Shown: piece after piece, positions 6,606 through 15,051 of the stretch
Layout of the letters: every line of letters starts with the position of its first letter
How positions within the stretch are numbered: position 1 is the stretch's first letter
NCBI GenBank assembly: GCA_050732575.1
Contig: JBOHRF010000021.1
Location: 1 to 35,864 of the forward strand
Length of the DNA stretch: 35,864 bases
From: JBBDWZ01 sp050732575
GTDB lineage: Bacteria > Gemmatimonadota > Gemmatimonadetes > Longimicrobiales > RSA9
Direction of reading: 5' to 3'
Made by a program: the position numbers and the translations under genes
The notes under the pieces: generated by a model
Seen by the model: only the letters and a program-made list of their open reading frames with translations
What the model was told of the DNA's origin: nothing
Databases searched by the model: none

Positions 6606-8940
6606 ACGAAACACCCGTCCGTCGCGCGCGCCCTCGACGGGGCGCCGCAATTTGTGGCTGGCCCTGTTGGTACTCGCCATCAGTGCTGCCGTCGCCGTCA
6701 TGGTCATCAATCGAGAGCCGACCCCGAGCGGCGTACCCCTGACGGCGTTTCCACGGCCACGGCCGGCGCCCGCGGATTCCGTGCACTTCACGGATTTTGT
6801 GGGCAGCGCAAGTTGTGCCGGCTGTCATAGCGCGCAGTTTGCCGCGTGGTCCAGCTCCACGCACGGACGCGCCGGTGAGGCTCCGCCAAGCTCGCTGTTG
6901 CTACGTCGTTTTGATGGGACTCCGATTCGCTTTCGCGATGCTACCGTCGAGCCGCGTGTGAGCGGCGGACGTTACGAGTTCCTGGTGCACTGGCCGCGCG
7001 GCACGGATCGCTACTCAATTGAAGGCGTGGTGGGCGCCGCACACATGATGGGTGGTGGCACGCAAGGTTTCCTGTGGCGCCACCAGGACGGCAGCTTGCG
7101 TCTGCTTCCTTTCGAGATTACAGGCTCCGATAGCACGTGGTTCTGCAGCACGGGCACGCGTGCCAACCGCGGCTGGGTTCGGATCCGGAATACCATGTCC
7201 ATTGCAGATTGCGGCGATTGGCCGCCCGTGCGCGTGCTGGGCAGCTCGGCACGTTACGCATCCTGTCAGGAATGTCATGGCAGTCAAATCGAGCTGCGTG
7301 CCGGTGAGCGACCAAACGAAACGCGGTATCAGAGCCTGACCATCAACTGCGAATCCTGCCACGGTCCGGGCCGCGCCCACATCGAACGCGTGCGCACGCA
7401 ACCCCAGGCAGCCGACCTGGCCATGAAACCTTTGGGCACACTTTCACGGGACGCATCGGTGGGTGTGTGCATGAGTTGTCATGCCATCAAGGTGGACGTG
7501 CGTAGAGGTTTCCTGCCGGGTCGTGATCTGGAAGAACGTTATTCGCTCAAGTTTCCGCTGCTGGATGGGGAAGACCTGCATCCGGATGGCCGCACGCGCT
7601 CGTTCGCCTATCAGCAGGGCCATCTGTACAGCGACTGTTATCTTTCCGGTTCCATGACGTGCGTAGATTGCCACGAGCCGCACGGCCAGCAGTACCGCGA
7701 CATCACGGGCCGCGCACTCGCCGGGCGCCTCGATGATGGGCAGTGCACGGACTGTCATCCATCGAAAGCGCAGCAGCCGCAGCTGCACACCCATCACGCC
7801 CCCAATTCGACCGGCAGCCGCTGCGTGTCGTGTCACATGCCGTTCGTTCAGGAGTCAGCCGTGGGCGCAGAGCTGCGCTACGCGCGCTCAGACCACACCA
7901 TCTCGATCCCGCGGCCCGCTGTGGATCTGCGGCTGGGTGTGGTGAACGCGTGTCGCACCTGTCATACCGATCGCAGTGCCGAACAGCTGGGACAGGACAC
8001 GCGCCGGCTCTGGGGTGAGTTGAAACCGTTGCGTCCGGTCATTGCCGGCCTGCTGGCCAGTGAACGCATGGAAGAGCTCGAGCGCACACTGCTGGCGCGT
8101 GATACTACCCACAAGCTGGCCTATTTCGACGTATTGGCCCGGCACTTTTCACGGCTGTCGGTTCCTGATGCACGCTCGACCACGCGTCAAATGCGCAATC
8201 GGCTCTGGCAACTGGCGGATTCACGTGACGACGACCACGCCGCCCTGGCTCTGGCCACGTTGCACTTCGACGCCGGTCGTGATGCGCGCGTGCGCAGCGA
8301 ACTGGTTCGCCGTAGCGCAGCACTGGGAACGCGGGAAACGAGCATTCGCCGGCGCTGGGCCGTTGCGCTCGGCCACCGCGGCGATGCGCTGCGTGAGAGT
8401 GGTCGCGGGGCCGAGGCCATAACAGCCTATGAAAAAGCACTCGAGCTTTTACCCGACGATGCAGCTTTTCTGCTTGCCCTGGGCCAGGCCCGCCTGCAGC
8501 GTGGTAATGCGGAGGGCGCCAGCGCGACCTTGCGCCGCGCCGTTGATCTGGAAAACGACAATTCGCTGCTTCACATCAACTACGGTTTGGCGCGCAGTGC
8601 GTTGGGTGACGAAGCGGGCGCCGCGGCCGCGTACGCGCGCGCCGTCCAGGTCAATCCGTACGATGGGTTGGCGCACTTCAACCTGGGCAATGCTTTCCTT
8701 CGCCAGCAGAAGCATGCGGAAGCCGCGGCCGAATACCGACGCGCCATCGAGCTGGACGCGTCCCTTGCCCCCGCACATTTCAACCTGGCCCGCGTGCTTC
8801 TGCTTCAGGGCAAGGAGCGCGAGGCGCTGGCCGTTATTCGTACCGGATTGATCTTCGATCCCAATCAGGCAGACGCGCGCAACGCTGCGGCCGAGCTGGA
8901 GGCAAAACTTGGTACGGCCGCGCCGCCTTCACCGAGATAA
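6592..8940 (+). CDS. Membrane-anchored octaheme cytochrome c with C-terminal TPR domain
   Basis: A 782-residue protein. ATG 6592 gives a basic N-terminus and one transmembrane helix (about 21-39), placing the rest in the periplasm. Eight CXXCH heme sites are present, in order CAGCH (75-79), CQECH, CESCH, CMSCH, CVDCH, CTDCH, CVSCH and CRTCH. The first lies in a cytochrome c554-like context (GSASCAGCHSAQFAAW). After the last heme comes a helical region and at least four TPR units (about 590-770; AITAYEKALELLP, AAAYARAVQVNP, AAEYRRAIELD). This architecture is seen in Acidobacteria- and Gemmatimonadota-type cytochromes. Nothing identifies a catalytic heme, so reductase activity is not claimed; electron transfer with the adjoining di-heme cytochrome is the reasonable role. 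Confidence 0.92.
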   Translation: MPRAERNTRPSRAPSTGRRNLWLALLVLAISAAVAVMVINREPTPSGVPLTAFPRPRPAPADSVHFTDFVGSASCAGCHSAQFAAWSSSTHGRAGEAPPSSLLLRRFDGTPIRFRDATVEPRVSGGRYEFLVHWPRGTDRYSIEGVVGAAHMMGGGTQGFLWRHQDGSLRLLPFEITGSDSTWFCSTGTRANRGWVRIRNTMSIADCGDWPPVRVLGSSARYASCQECHGSQIELRAGERPNETRYQSLTINCESCHGPGRAHIERVRTQPQAADLAMKPLGTLSRDASVGVCMSCHAIKVDVRRGFLPGRDLEERYSLKFPLLDGEDLHPDGRTRSFAYQQGHLYSDCYLSGSMTCVDCHEPHGQQYRDITGRALAGRLDDGQCTDCHPSKAQQPQLHTHHAPNSTGSRCVSCHMPFVQESAVGAELRYARSDHTISIPRPAVDLRLGVVNACRTCHTDRSAEQLGQDTRRLWGELKPLRPVIAGLLASERMEELERTLLARDTTHKLAYFDVLARHFSRLSVPDARSTTRQMRNRLWQLADSRDDDHAALALATLHFDAGRDARVRSELVRRSAALGTRETSIRRRWAVALGHRGDALRESGRGAEAITAYEKALELLPDDAAFLLALGQARLQRGNAEGASATLRRAVDLENDNSLLHINYGLARSALGDEAGAAAAYARAVQVNPYDGLAHFNLGNAFLRQQKHAEAAAEYRRAIELDASLAPAHFNLARVLLLQGKEREALAVIRTGLIFDPNQADARNAAAELEAKLGTAAPPSPR

Positions 8941-8941
8941 T

Positions 8942-9535
8942 TCAACCGCAGCGCTCCAGTGCACTCAGCCAGTGCTGGCGCTCGCGCGGCACCCAGCAGT
9001 TCAGCCCACAGGCCGATAGGCCCGCGGCCGCGAAGATCTTGCGATACGCAGCGGCGCTGCGAATGTGCCAGCCTTCCAGATCACCAACCACATCATCATG
9101 TCCCGTGTACGCCTCCAGGTACGCCACTCCCCCCAGCAGCCTGCGCAGCGCGCGCAGGCCGCGGTATAGCTCGGGCGAGGGCACGTAGGCAATGACATCT
9201 GCGCACACGATCAGGTCGTACCTGCGCTTGAGTCGCATCCGGCCCAGTGTGCCCAGACTACCGTGCCGGATGTTGCGTCGTTGGCCGAAGCGCCGCACCA
9301 CGTATTCGCTGGCGTCTACGCCCAGGTAATCGACCTTCGGTCGTAGGCGCCGAAGTACGGCACGCCAGGGTGCTTCGCCGCACCCCACATCCAGAACGGA
9401 GCGGATTTCGCGGCCCAGCACGAACTCCGCCGCGGCCACGGCCAGCCGGACCTTGCGCGCCCGCGAGACGGGCGTGACTACGGCCGCACGCGACCGGTAC
9501 CAGCGATCGAAATAGGATTGGTCGTATTGCTTCAT
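8942..9535 (-). CDS. Class I SAM-dependent methyltransferase
   Basis: A 197-residue protein with the Rossmann-type methyltransferase motifs: motif I VLDVGCGEAPW (47-57), the acidic end of strand 2 in YLGVDASEYV, motif II-like YDLIVCADVIAYV, and a following LRALRRLLGGVAYLEAY strand. MKQYDQSYFDRWYR is a common opening of such enzymes, which supports the ATG at 9535 although its ribosome-binding site is weak. The substrate cannot be told from the sequence. It converges with the octaheme cytochrome gene with one base between the stop codons, so it is not part of that operon. Cytoplasmic. Confidence 0.88.
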   Translation of the reverse strand: MKQYDQSYFDRWYRSRAAVVTPVSRARKVRLAVAAAEFVLGREIRSVLDVGCGEAPWRAVLRRLRPKVDYLGVDASEYVVRRFGQRRNIRHGSLGTLGRMRLKRRYDLIVCADVIAYVPSPELYRGLRALRRLLGGVAYLEAYTGHDDVVGDLEGWHIRSAAAYRKIFAAAGLSACGLNCWVPRERQHWLSALERCG

Positions 9536-9737
9536 GAAGGTCCCAAAGTTTGCGTGGGCGGTTCGAAACGCTCAACGGTTGCACTGAGCTGCACAATTTG
9601 TGGTTCGGCTGACCGCAGCGCTGATGCGCACCAATGATACTGGACCATGGGTGTAAGCCGACTGCATACTACCTGCGGGAACTTGCCGATGCGCGCACCG
9701 GCGTTAGCGTTGTACAGTTCCTCGAGGTGGTAGGGAT

Positions 9738-10142
9738 ATGAAGTTCGTTGGACGTCTGTTTCTCTTGCTGGTTGGGCTAACCGGCTGCTACTCGGACAGC
9801 GCGGCACCCACGGCCACGACCGTGCACGGGCGCTATCTACTCCGTACCATCGACGAGCGGCCCATTCCGGCCGTATTCACTGAACAGGCCAACCTCAAGC
9901 TCGAATTCATGCGCGGCGTGATTACGTTGCAGGCCGACCTAACGTTCACGGACAGCACGGAAATTCGGCGCACCGAGAATCAGCTGGTACGCCGCGTGAT
10001 CGATGTGGCGGAAGGCACGTACACGCACAACCAGGACGTGATCAACTTGCGTTCCACCCGCGGCGAGAACTACAACGTCAGCTTCTTCGGCCAATCTCTG
10101 ACGCAAAACCTGGCCGGTATAATCCTCGTCTATCGCCGGTAA
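9738..10142 (+). CDS. Small predicted lipoprotein
   Basis: A 134-residue protein with a lipobox-like signal LLVGLTGC, Cys17 being the expected lipidated residue. The mature part is beta-rich, with alternating hydrophobic strands, a GRYLLRTIDERPIPA opening that recurs in small Gemmatimonadota-type lipoproteins, and a C-terminal IILVYRR. AGGTGG about 7 nt upstream supports the start. It stands alone between a divergent methyltransferase and a convergent peptidase. The likely location is the outer-membrane or periplasmic face. Function unknown. Confidence 0.75.
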   Translation: MKFVGRLFLLLVGLTGCYSDSAAPTATTVHGRYLLRTIDERPIPAVFTEQANLKLEFMRGVITLQADLTFTDSTEIRRTENQLVRRVIDVAEGTYTHNQDVINLRSTRGENYNVSFFGQSLTQNLAGIILVYRR

Positions 10143-10161
10143 TGGCAGCGGACCCGTCTGC

Positions 10162-11625
10162 TCAGCTTCCCGCCGCGTTGCGCATCAGCTGCACATAGAA
10201 TCGCACGCCGGTCACCAGATCGCTCGTGCGGATGCGCTCGTTGGTGCCATGAGCGCGGGTGAGCAGCTCATTACCCCCGCGTGACGTGCTGAATCCGAAC
10301 ACGTGGTCGGTCAGCGCCGAGAAATGGCGTGAGTCGGTGGCCGCGGTCAGCAGGAAGGGCGCGACCATCACATCGGGCGCAACCTGGCGTATGGTGAGAC
10401 TCAGCAAACGAAATTCCTCCGCACCAGGATCGGAGGCCGGGGGCGCTTCACTGGTTACCAGGGATCGGATCTGCACGCGCGGGTCATCGATGGCAGCGCG
10501 CACATGGTCAATTACATCCTGACTGGACTCACCCGGCAGCAAGCGGAAATTCACGACCGCGCGGGCCAAGGTAGGCAGGACATTGTCCTTGGGGCTGGCT
10601 TGCAGCATGGTAGGCGCGATAGTTGTGCGCAGCGTTGCATCCGTGCCTGGTGCGCGCGCCATACGCTGCTTTACGAGCGGAGCAAACAGCCAGAGGTTGC
10701 GGACTACCAGCCGGGAAGGAAGCGGTTGTTGCCCGGCGACGGTCTCGAGCAGCGCGCGTGACGCACCTTCTAATCGAGCGGGAAAAGGACGGTTTTCGAG
10801 CTGCACAATGGCACGCGCCAGAATGCCCACCGGCGTGGGCCGCGGCGGCGCGGACGAATGGCCGCCCGCGCCGGGCACGCTCAGCTCGAGTGTGAGGTAG
10901 CCTTTTCCCGCGATCTTCACCAACGCCAACGGCGGTTGCAACCCTGGCAACAAGCCCTCGCCGATGATCCCGCCTTCGTCCAGCACGAATTGGAGGCGAA
11001 CGTTGCGCTGCTCGAGCAGTTGCGCGGCCTGTAAGGCTCCGCTCGTGCCAGAGACTTCTTCATCGTGGCCGAACAAGAGGTAGATCGTGCGCCGCGGCTG
11101 GAACTGCCGGGCCAGCAACCACTCGGCGGCATCGAGTATGGTGATCACATGCTGTTTGTCATCGAGTGCGCCGCGGCCCCACACCTGGCCGTCAACCACG
11201 GCGCCACTGAAAGGCTCATGAGTCCAGGTCGTGTCGGATCCGGGCGCGACCGGGACCACGTCCATGTGACCCATGAGCAGAATGGGCGCGAGTGCAGGAT
11301 CGGAGCCGCGCCATGTATAGAGCAGCGTGTAATCGGATATGATCTCGCGAGGCAGAGCAGCATGGACAGCAGGATACGCGCGCTCCAGGAAACTGCGGAA
11401 CTCCAGGAACGGTTGGGCGCGCTGAGCGATGGGACGCTCGTCGGAAATCGTGGGAATGCGAATCGCTTCCGCCAGCCGCGCCGCCACAGCTTGTGTGTCG
11501 AGAGCAATATCGTGAGCCGGCGCAACGCGCTGAGCGTCGGGTCCACGGGGCCAAGCACGCACCAACAACACCGTGACCAGGACACCCAGTAGCGCCAGCG
11601 CCAGCAGAGCAATTCGTTTGAGCAC
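10162..11625 (-). CDS. M20-family metallopeptidase, PM20D1/carboxypeptidase-S-like
   Basis: A 487-residue protein with a GTG start at 11625 and an N-terminal membrane anchor or uncleaved signal (about 5-23). The zinc-site motifs of the M20 clan are complete: GHMD (His120, Asp122), GRGALDDK (Asp155), the general-base pair in FGHDEEVSG (Glu189-Glu190), LDEGG (Asp216), and a C-terminal AHGTNERI (His459). The lid/dimerisation domain lies between about 230 and 350 (PGAGGHSSAPP, NVLPTLARAVVNFRLLPG). These proteins hydrolyse dipeptides or N-acyl amino acids using two zinc ions; the anchor suggests periplasmic action. The substrate is not determinable. It is downstream of the sigma/anti-sigma genes but separated by about 90 bp. 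Confidence 0.9.
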   Translation of the reverse strand: MLKRIALLALALLGVLVTVLLVRAWPRGPDAQRVAPAHDIALDTQAVAARLAEAIRIPTISDERPIAQRAQPFLEFRSFLERAYPAVHAALPREIISDYTLLYTWRGSDPALAPILLMGHMDVVPVAPGSDTTWTHEPFSGAVVDGQVWGRGALDDKQHVITILDAAEWLLARQFQPRRTIYLLFGHDEEVSGTSGALQAAQLLEQRNVRLQFVLDEGGIIGEGLLPGLQPPLALVKIAGKGYLTLELSVPGAGGHSSAPPRPTPVGILARAIVQLENRPFPARLEGASRALLETVAGQQPLPSRLVVRNLWLFAPLVKQRMARAPGTDATLRTTIAPTMLQASPKDNVLPTLARAVVNFRLLPGESSQDVIDHVRAAIDDPRVQIRSLVTSEAPPASDPGAEEFRLLSLTIRQVAPDVMVAPFLLTAATDSRHFSALTDHVFGFSTSRGGNELLTRAHGTNERIRTSDLVTGVRFYVQLMRNAAGS

Positions 11626-11715
11626 GATTCAATTTGACAGCATGGGCAGGTTCGCGCAGCAACCACGGATGCTGGCACGCCGCTACGCGGGAACTGCCAA
11701 CGAATTCAGGCTACG

Positions 11716-12387
11716 TCATTCGACCTGGCGCACGAGTACGCTGCCATACTGCAGATGCGGCCCACGCCGAACCCAGGCGAACGCAGAATCGTAGCTTTCC
11801 GCGCGCACCAGAAACCAGCCACTCACATTGACCGGACGCTGTCCCGGCTGGGGACGCCCCACCTGGCCATCGGGGAACATGCGCCAGCCCGGTTCATCGG
11901 CCAGCTTCTCGGCGCTGACCATACGTCCGGACCTACGCACGGCGGTGGCCCAATCGGCATAACCGGCCCGCTGTCCAGCGCCGGTGATGGGCCATTGGAA
12001 TTCTTCCAGAAGCAACAAGAACTGTGGCAGGCTGTCCCTGCCAGTCTGCGGCAAACGCGCTTGCGCGCGTTGTGTCCCCAGTCGAAAGCCTGCGTAGCCC
12101 GTGGCCAGCATCAGCACCAACACGGCCGCGATTTGCAGCCAGGCGCGCGGTGCCCTACGCAGGCGCGATGGGGGGCGCGTGTGGGCGACCATCCGCTCGG
12201 CAAGCCCGGGTGGAAGCGCAGGCTCAGTCGGCCAACTGGACAGCGCCTCCGTGGCCAACTGCAACTGGCGAACTTCGGCCTGACACACCGGGCAAACGGC
12301 CAGATGCCGGGCCGCCGCCGCGCGCTCGACGTCGTTCAATGTGCCCAATACGTAGGCCAGGCTGTTTTCTCCCAGATGGTCGCTCAT
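11716..12387 (-). CDS. Zinc-finger anti-sigma factor fused to a YCII-like domain
   Basis: A 223-residue protein. The N-terminus carries the anti-sigma zinc signature His28-X3-Cys32-X2-Cys35 (HLAVCPVC), which holds an ECF sigma factor at the membrane in the ZAS family. A transmembrane helix spans about 83-101. The C-terminal part (about 123-223) reads like a YCII-related domain: FLLLLEEFQWP, a GYADWATAVRRSGRM helix, then GWFLVRAESYDSAFAWVRRG, PHLQYGSVLVRQ. The His in RRGPHLQYG and Asp in FPDGQ match positions usually kept in YCII proteins. By topology this domain would face the periplasm, where YCII domains are not normally found. The start overlaps the sigma stop as ATGA, so the two are coupled. 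Confidence 0.88.
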   Translation of the reverse strand: MSDHLGENSLAYVLGTLNDVERAAAARHLAVCPVCQAEVRQLQLATEALSSWPTEPALPPGLAERMVAHTRPPSRLRRAPRAWLQIAAVLVLMLATGYAGFRLGTQRAQARLPQTGRDSLPQFLLLLEEFQWPITGAGQRAGYADWATAVRRSGRMVSAEKLADEPGWRMFPDGQVGRPQPGQRPVNVSGWFLVRAESYDSAFAWVRRGPHLQYGSVLVRQVE

Positions 12388-12956
12388 AACAAGCTCTCCG
12401 CGTTGAGCCCTCGCTCTTCCAGGAGCTGACCCAGCTGACGCAATGCGCGGTGCAGCCGCGACGCAACCGAGCCAGGTGGAACGTCCAGTGTCTCGGCAAT
12501 CTCGCCATAATCGAGACCGGCCGCGTAGCGCAGAACTACGACTTCACGCATGGCAACGGGCAGTGCCTCCAGTGCATTGGCCAGAGCGTGTCGCCGTTCC
12601 CGTGCCTCTACTTCACCATCCACCGCCATGGTAGCCGGCAATTGGTGAGCGGCGGGCAGATCGAGTGGCACTGTGTCCGGCCTGCGCGATTCCTGCCGCA
12701 ACCGATCGTAACAGCGGTTCAGTGTGACCCGATACAGCCAGGTGGTGAGCGACGAGTCGAAGCGAATGTTATGCGCTTCCCGCAGCAATCGCATGAACAC
12801 ATCCTGTGTGATTTCTTCAGCGGCCGATGAATCTTGAGTGTAGCGAAGCGCACAGGCGTGGATCCGCCCGCCATGGCGCGTCAACAGGCTGCGCAATGCG
12901 GTCTGATCGCCAGCCGCAGCAGCGGCCAGCAAGGCACGGTCTTCCTGGGCACTCAA
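12384..12956 (-). CDS. ECF-type (sigma-70 family) RNA polymerase sigma factor
   Basis: A 190-residue protein. Region 2 is clear (LLTRHGGRIHACALRYT, EEITQDVFMRLL, TWLYRVTLNRCYDRLR), and region 4 is a helix-turn-helix (LPVAMREVVVLRYAAGLDY, GEIAETLDVPPGSVASRLHRA). No extra regulatory domain is present, so it is a minimal ECF sigma. The start is TTG, overlapping the preceding gene's TGA as TTGA, and the end overlaps the anti-sigma gene as ATGA. It is held by the anti-sigma and released on an unknown envelope signal. A GGAAG-N17-CGTC promoter-like site upstream of the operon suggests autoregulation. Confidence 0.95.
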   Translation of the reverse strand: MSAQEDRALLAAAAAGDQTALRSLLTRHGGRIHACALRYTQDSSAAEEITQDVFMRLLREAHNIRFDSSLTTWLYRVTLNRCYDRLRQESRRPDTVPLDLPAAHQLPATMAVDGEVEARERRHALANALEALPVAMREVVVLRYAAGLDYGEIAETLDVPPGSVASRLHRALRQLGQLLEERGLNAESLL

Positions 12957-13618
12957 CGGTCGGCGGTCACCTTGCGTGCCGTCTCGGGCGGCGTGTTGAT
13001 GATGAGATGACAGTCTGGCGTGCCCAGGCCCAGCAAGCTCAGGTGCGTAGACGGCACGTCCTCCGTTTTCGAGACACCCAGGTCCTTCACGCTGCAGTTG
13101 GGCCAGTAGATCATGACATGAGGCGTGAAGGCGATGCGGTCACCCGCATCGGTCAGGAAGAAGCCATCCACCGAATACATGTAGGACAGGCCGCCCTGAC
13201 GGGGTGCCTTGAAGCGGCCGGTTCTGTAGCCATCACCCACCGCACTCGTGTATTCGGTCACCGAGTTGCTTTTGCTGCGCATTTCTTCCAGCAAGAACAT
13301 GACGGGATAAAGTGCGTCCACGCCGCTGGCGTCATCACAACGTGGAATCATGCTCTGACCATTCGTGCCGCGTTGCACCAGACACCCATAGCCGTTGCTG
13401 CCTTCAACGGCTTTCTCGTAGCCGCGCTCTCCCAATACCCAGATCGTGGCATGATCGGCAATTGCGGATGGCGCCGCAGTACGTGCCAGCGCAATCTCCT
13501 GCGCGCGTGCCACGCGGGTTGCCGGTTTGAGCTTGGGAGTGTGAATCGTTTGGCCGGCCACGGGCTCGAGCACGACCAACAAGGCCGCGGCACTGACCAA
13601 CCAGGATGCAATACGCAT
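12953..13618 (-). CDS. Secreted protein of unknown function, first gene of the ECF operon
   Basis: A 221-residue protein. The start at 13618 is chosen because GGAG lies 6 nt upstream and a signal peptide follows at once (about residues 1-23, ending PVAGQ); a longer frame has no support. The mature part contains four cysteines in short motifs (GYGCLVQRG, IPRCDD, YWPNCSV, TPDCHL) that could form two disulphides, and segments such as DDASGVDALYPVMFLLEEM and GGLSYMYSVDGFF. I recognise no named family. The stop overlaps the sigma-factor start by 4 bp, so it is expressed with the sigma/anti-sigma pair; a role in signal generation or as the output protein is only inference. Confidence 0.8.
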   Translation of the reverse strand: MRIASWLVSAAALLVVLEPVAGQTIHTPKLKPATRVARAQEIALARTAAPSAIADHATIWVLGERGYEKAVEGSNGYGCLVQRGTNGQSMIPRCDDASGVDALYPVMFLLEEMRSKSNSVTEYTSAVGDGYRTGRFKAPRQGGLSYMYSVDGFFLTDAGDRIAFTPHVMIYWPNCSVKDLGVSKTEDVPSTHLSLLGLGTPDCHLIINTPPETARKVTADR

Positions 13619-13661
13619 GGTGGGCTCCAGGAAATAGGGTTCGAGGCATCGTCCCATCTTG

Positions 13662-13687
13662 GACGTGCGCAGGCCTCGTATTCTTCC
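13662..13687 (-). promoter_or_regulatory. Possible ECF-sigma-dependent promoter of the sigma operon
   Basis: On the minus strand GGAAG (13683-13687) is followed after 17 bp by CGTC (13662-13665), close to the ECF consensus GGAAC-N16/17-CGTC. It lies 43 bp upstream of the first ATG. This is inferred from the motif only; a single C-to-G change from consensus and high local GC make a chance match possible. Confidence 0.4.
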
Positions 13688-13722
13688 CGGAGCATGCACC
13701 GGCGCCCACACGCGCGCGGCGT

Positions 13723-15051
13723 CTAGGGCGAGGGGGTCGGCTCCAGCTCTGGCCGCGCCGTCCCTCTGAGCCGCGGTTCCTCGACCTCACCTGCCACGAC
13801 CAGCGCGCGCCGGAACAGGATCGGTCCGATGAGTTCGTTCAGCGCGATCAGCGCCAGCATGGTGTTGCGTACGATGGGTCCCACGCCCGGGTACACTTCG
13901 CCCACTACCGTGGCCAGGCCTATGGCTACGCCGGCCTGCGAGATCAGGCCCATCCAAACGACGCGCCGTGCCGGGTTCGGCAGGCCGGCCCAGTGGGCGC
14001 CGATGCGCGTGCCCGCATAGATGCCCAATGCGCGTACCAGAAAAATGGGAACCAGAATTGCGCCCAGTGACGCGATCAACTTCAGATCGATCTTGGCGCC
14101 CGCCAGCGCGAAGAAAACCACGAACACGGGTGCGGCCGACCGCTGCATGGCGACGCGCAGCTCGTCACCGCGGTTGCCCGGGGCAAGGTTTTCGGTCAGA
14201 AAGCCGGCCACAATGAGCGCCAGCAACACATCCACCTGCGCTACGCGGGCAATTTCACCGCCCAGGAATGCGATCAGCACACCGAACAGGATCAGCTCGC
14301 GATGCACAAAGCGGATATACGCGGAAATAGCCAGGCCAAGCGCACTGCCCACCAGGAGTGCGCCGCCGATTTGCCAACTCACGTTGGCCAGCGACAAGAC
14401 CTCGAGGTCGGCCGGCGGAGACACGAAGCGAGCCGCGGCCACTGCCGCCGTGACCAGGAGCACGACGGCCACATCGGAAACCAGAACCGCGCCCAGAGTG
14501 GTGCGGGCCACAACGCCGCGCGCGCGCGTTTCCGAAAGAATGGCCAACGTGACCGCGGGTGAATGCGCCGTGGCAACGGCGGCAAACAAGATGGCAAACG
14601 CAACGTCGCTGCCGGGCGACAAGCCGGTCAGAAAGTCGAGATAAGGTCGCGCATAGAGCAGTAGCCCGAGCACTGCCGTGAACGTGACCAGCATCTCCAC
14701 GCTCACGATCTTGAGCAGAGCAACGCCGCGCTCCTTGACCTCCCGCACGGATAGCTCCGCGCCCGCCAGAAACGCGATCATCGAGATGGCCAGCTGGCTC
14801 ACTGCGTTGAGCCGTGCCGTGGCGTCAGCCGTAACCGTGCCCAATCCATGCGGCCCGAAGATGATACCGGCTACCAGGAAGGCCACGATGTGCGGGAAAC
14901 GCAACGGCTTCACAAGTTCGGCCACTGTCCACGCCGCCAGGATCAGGAAGCCGAAGGCCAGCAGTGTTTCCGCGCCCAGCCCCTGTTGTCCCAGGGGCAG
15001 GATCTGATGCATACCGCCCAGCAGCAACAGCAGGATGAAGACCGCTCTCAA
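13723..15051 (-). CDS. CPA2-type cation:proton antiporter (second of a pair)
   Basis: A 442-residue polytopic membrane protein with about 12 hydrophobic helices and the Kef/NapA-like pattern: LRFPHIVAFLVAGIIFGPHGLG in the first helices, an IAFLAGAEL segment, and AVATAHSPAV and LVSDVAVVLL in the unwound-helix core with an Asp. The protein ends soon after the last helix, without the TrkA-N/RCK domain of KefB/KefC, so nucleotide gating is not expected. The TTG start overlaps the preceding antiporter gene's TGA and has AGAGG 4 nt upstream. It exchanges Na+ or K+ for H+ across the inner membrane; the ion is not determinable. The overlap suggests it may work with its partner. Confidence 0.88.
   Translation of the reverse strand: MRAVFILLLLLGGMHQILPLGQQGLGAETLLAFGFLILAAWTVAELVKPLRFPHIVAFLVAGIIFGPHGLGTVTADATARLNAVSQLAISMIAFLAGAELSVREVKERGVALLKIVSVEMLVTFTAVLGLLLYARPYLDFLTGLSPGSDVAFAILFAAVATAHSPAVTLAILSETRARGVVARTTLGAVLVSDVAVVLLVTAAVAAARFVSPPADLEVLSLANVSWQIGGALLVGSALGLAISAYIRFVHRELILFGVLIAFLGGEIARVAQVDVLLALIVAGFLTENLAPGNRGDELRVAMQRSAAPVFVVFFALAGAKIDLKLIASLGAILVPIFLVRALGIYAGTRIGAHWAGLPNPARRVVWMGLISQAGVAIGLATVVGEVYPGVGPIVRNTMLALIALNELIGPILFRRALVVAGEVEEPRLRGTARPELEPTPSP

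Noticed and set aside
4956..6791. A 611-codon open frame on the minus strand
   Set aside because: It lies opposite the SARP regulator and the di-heme cytochrome, both with clear motifs. The product is rich in Arg, Gln and His with no domain. It is a shadow frame caused by high GC.
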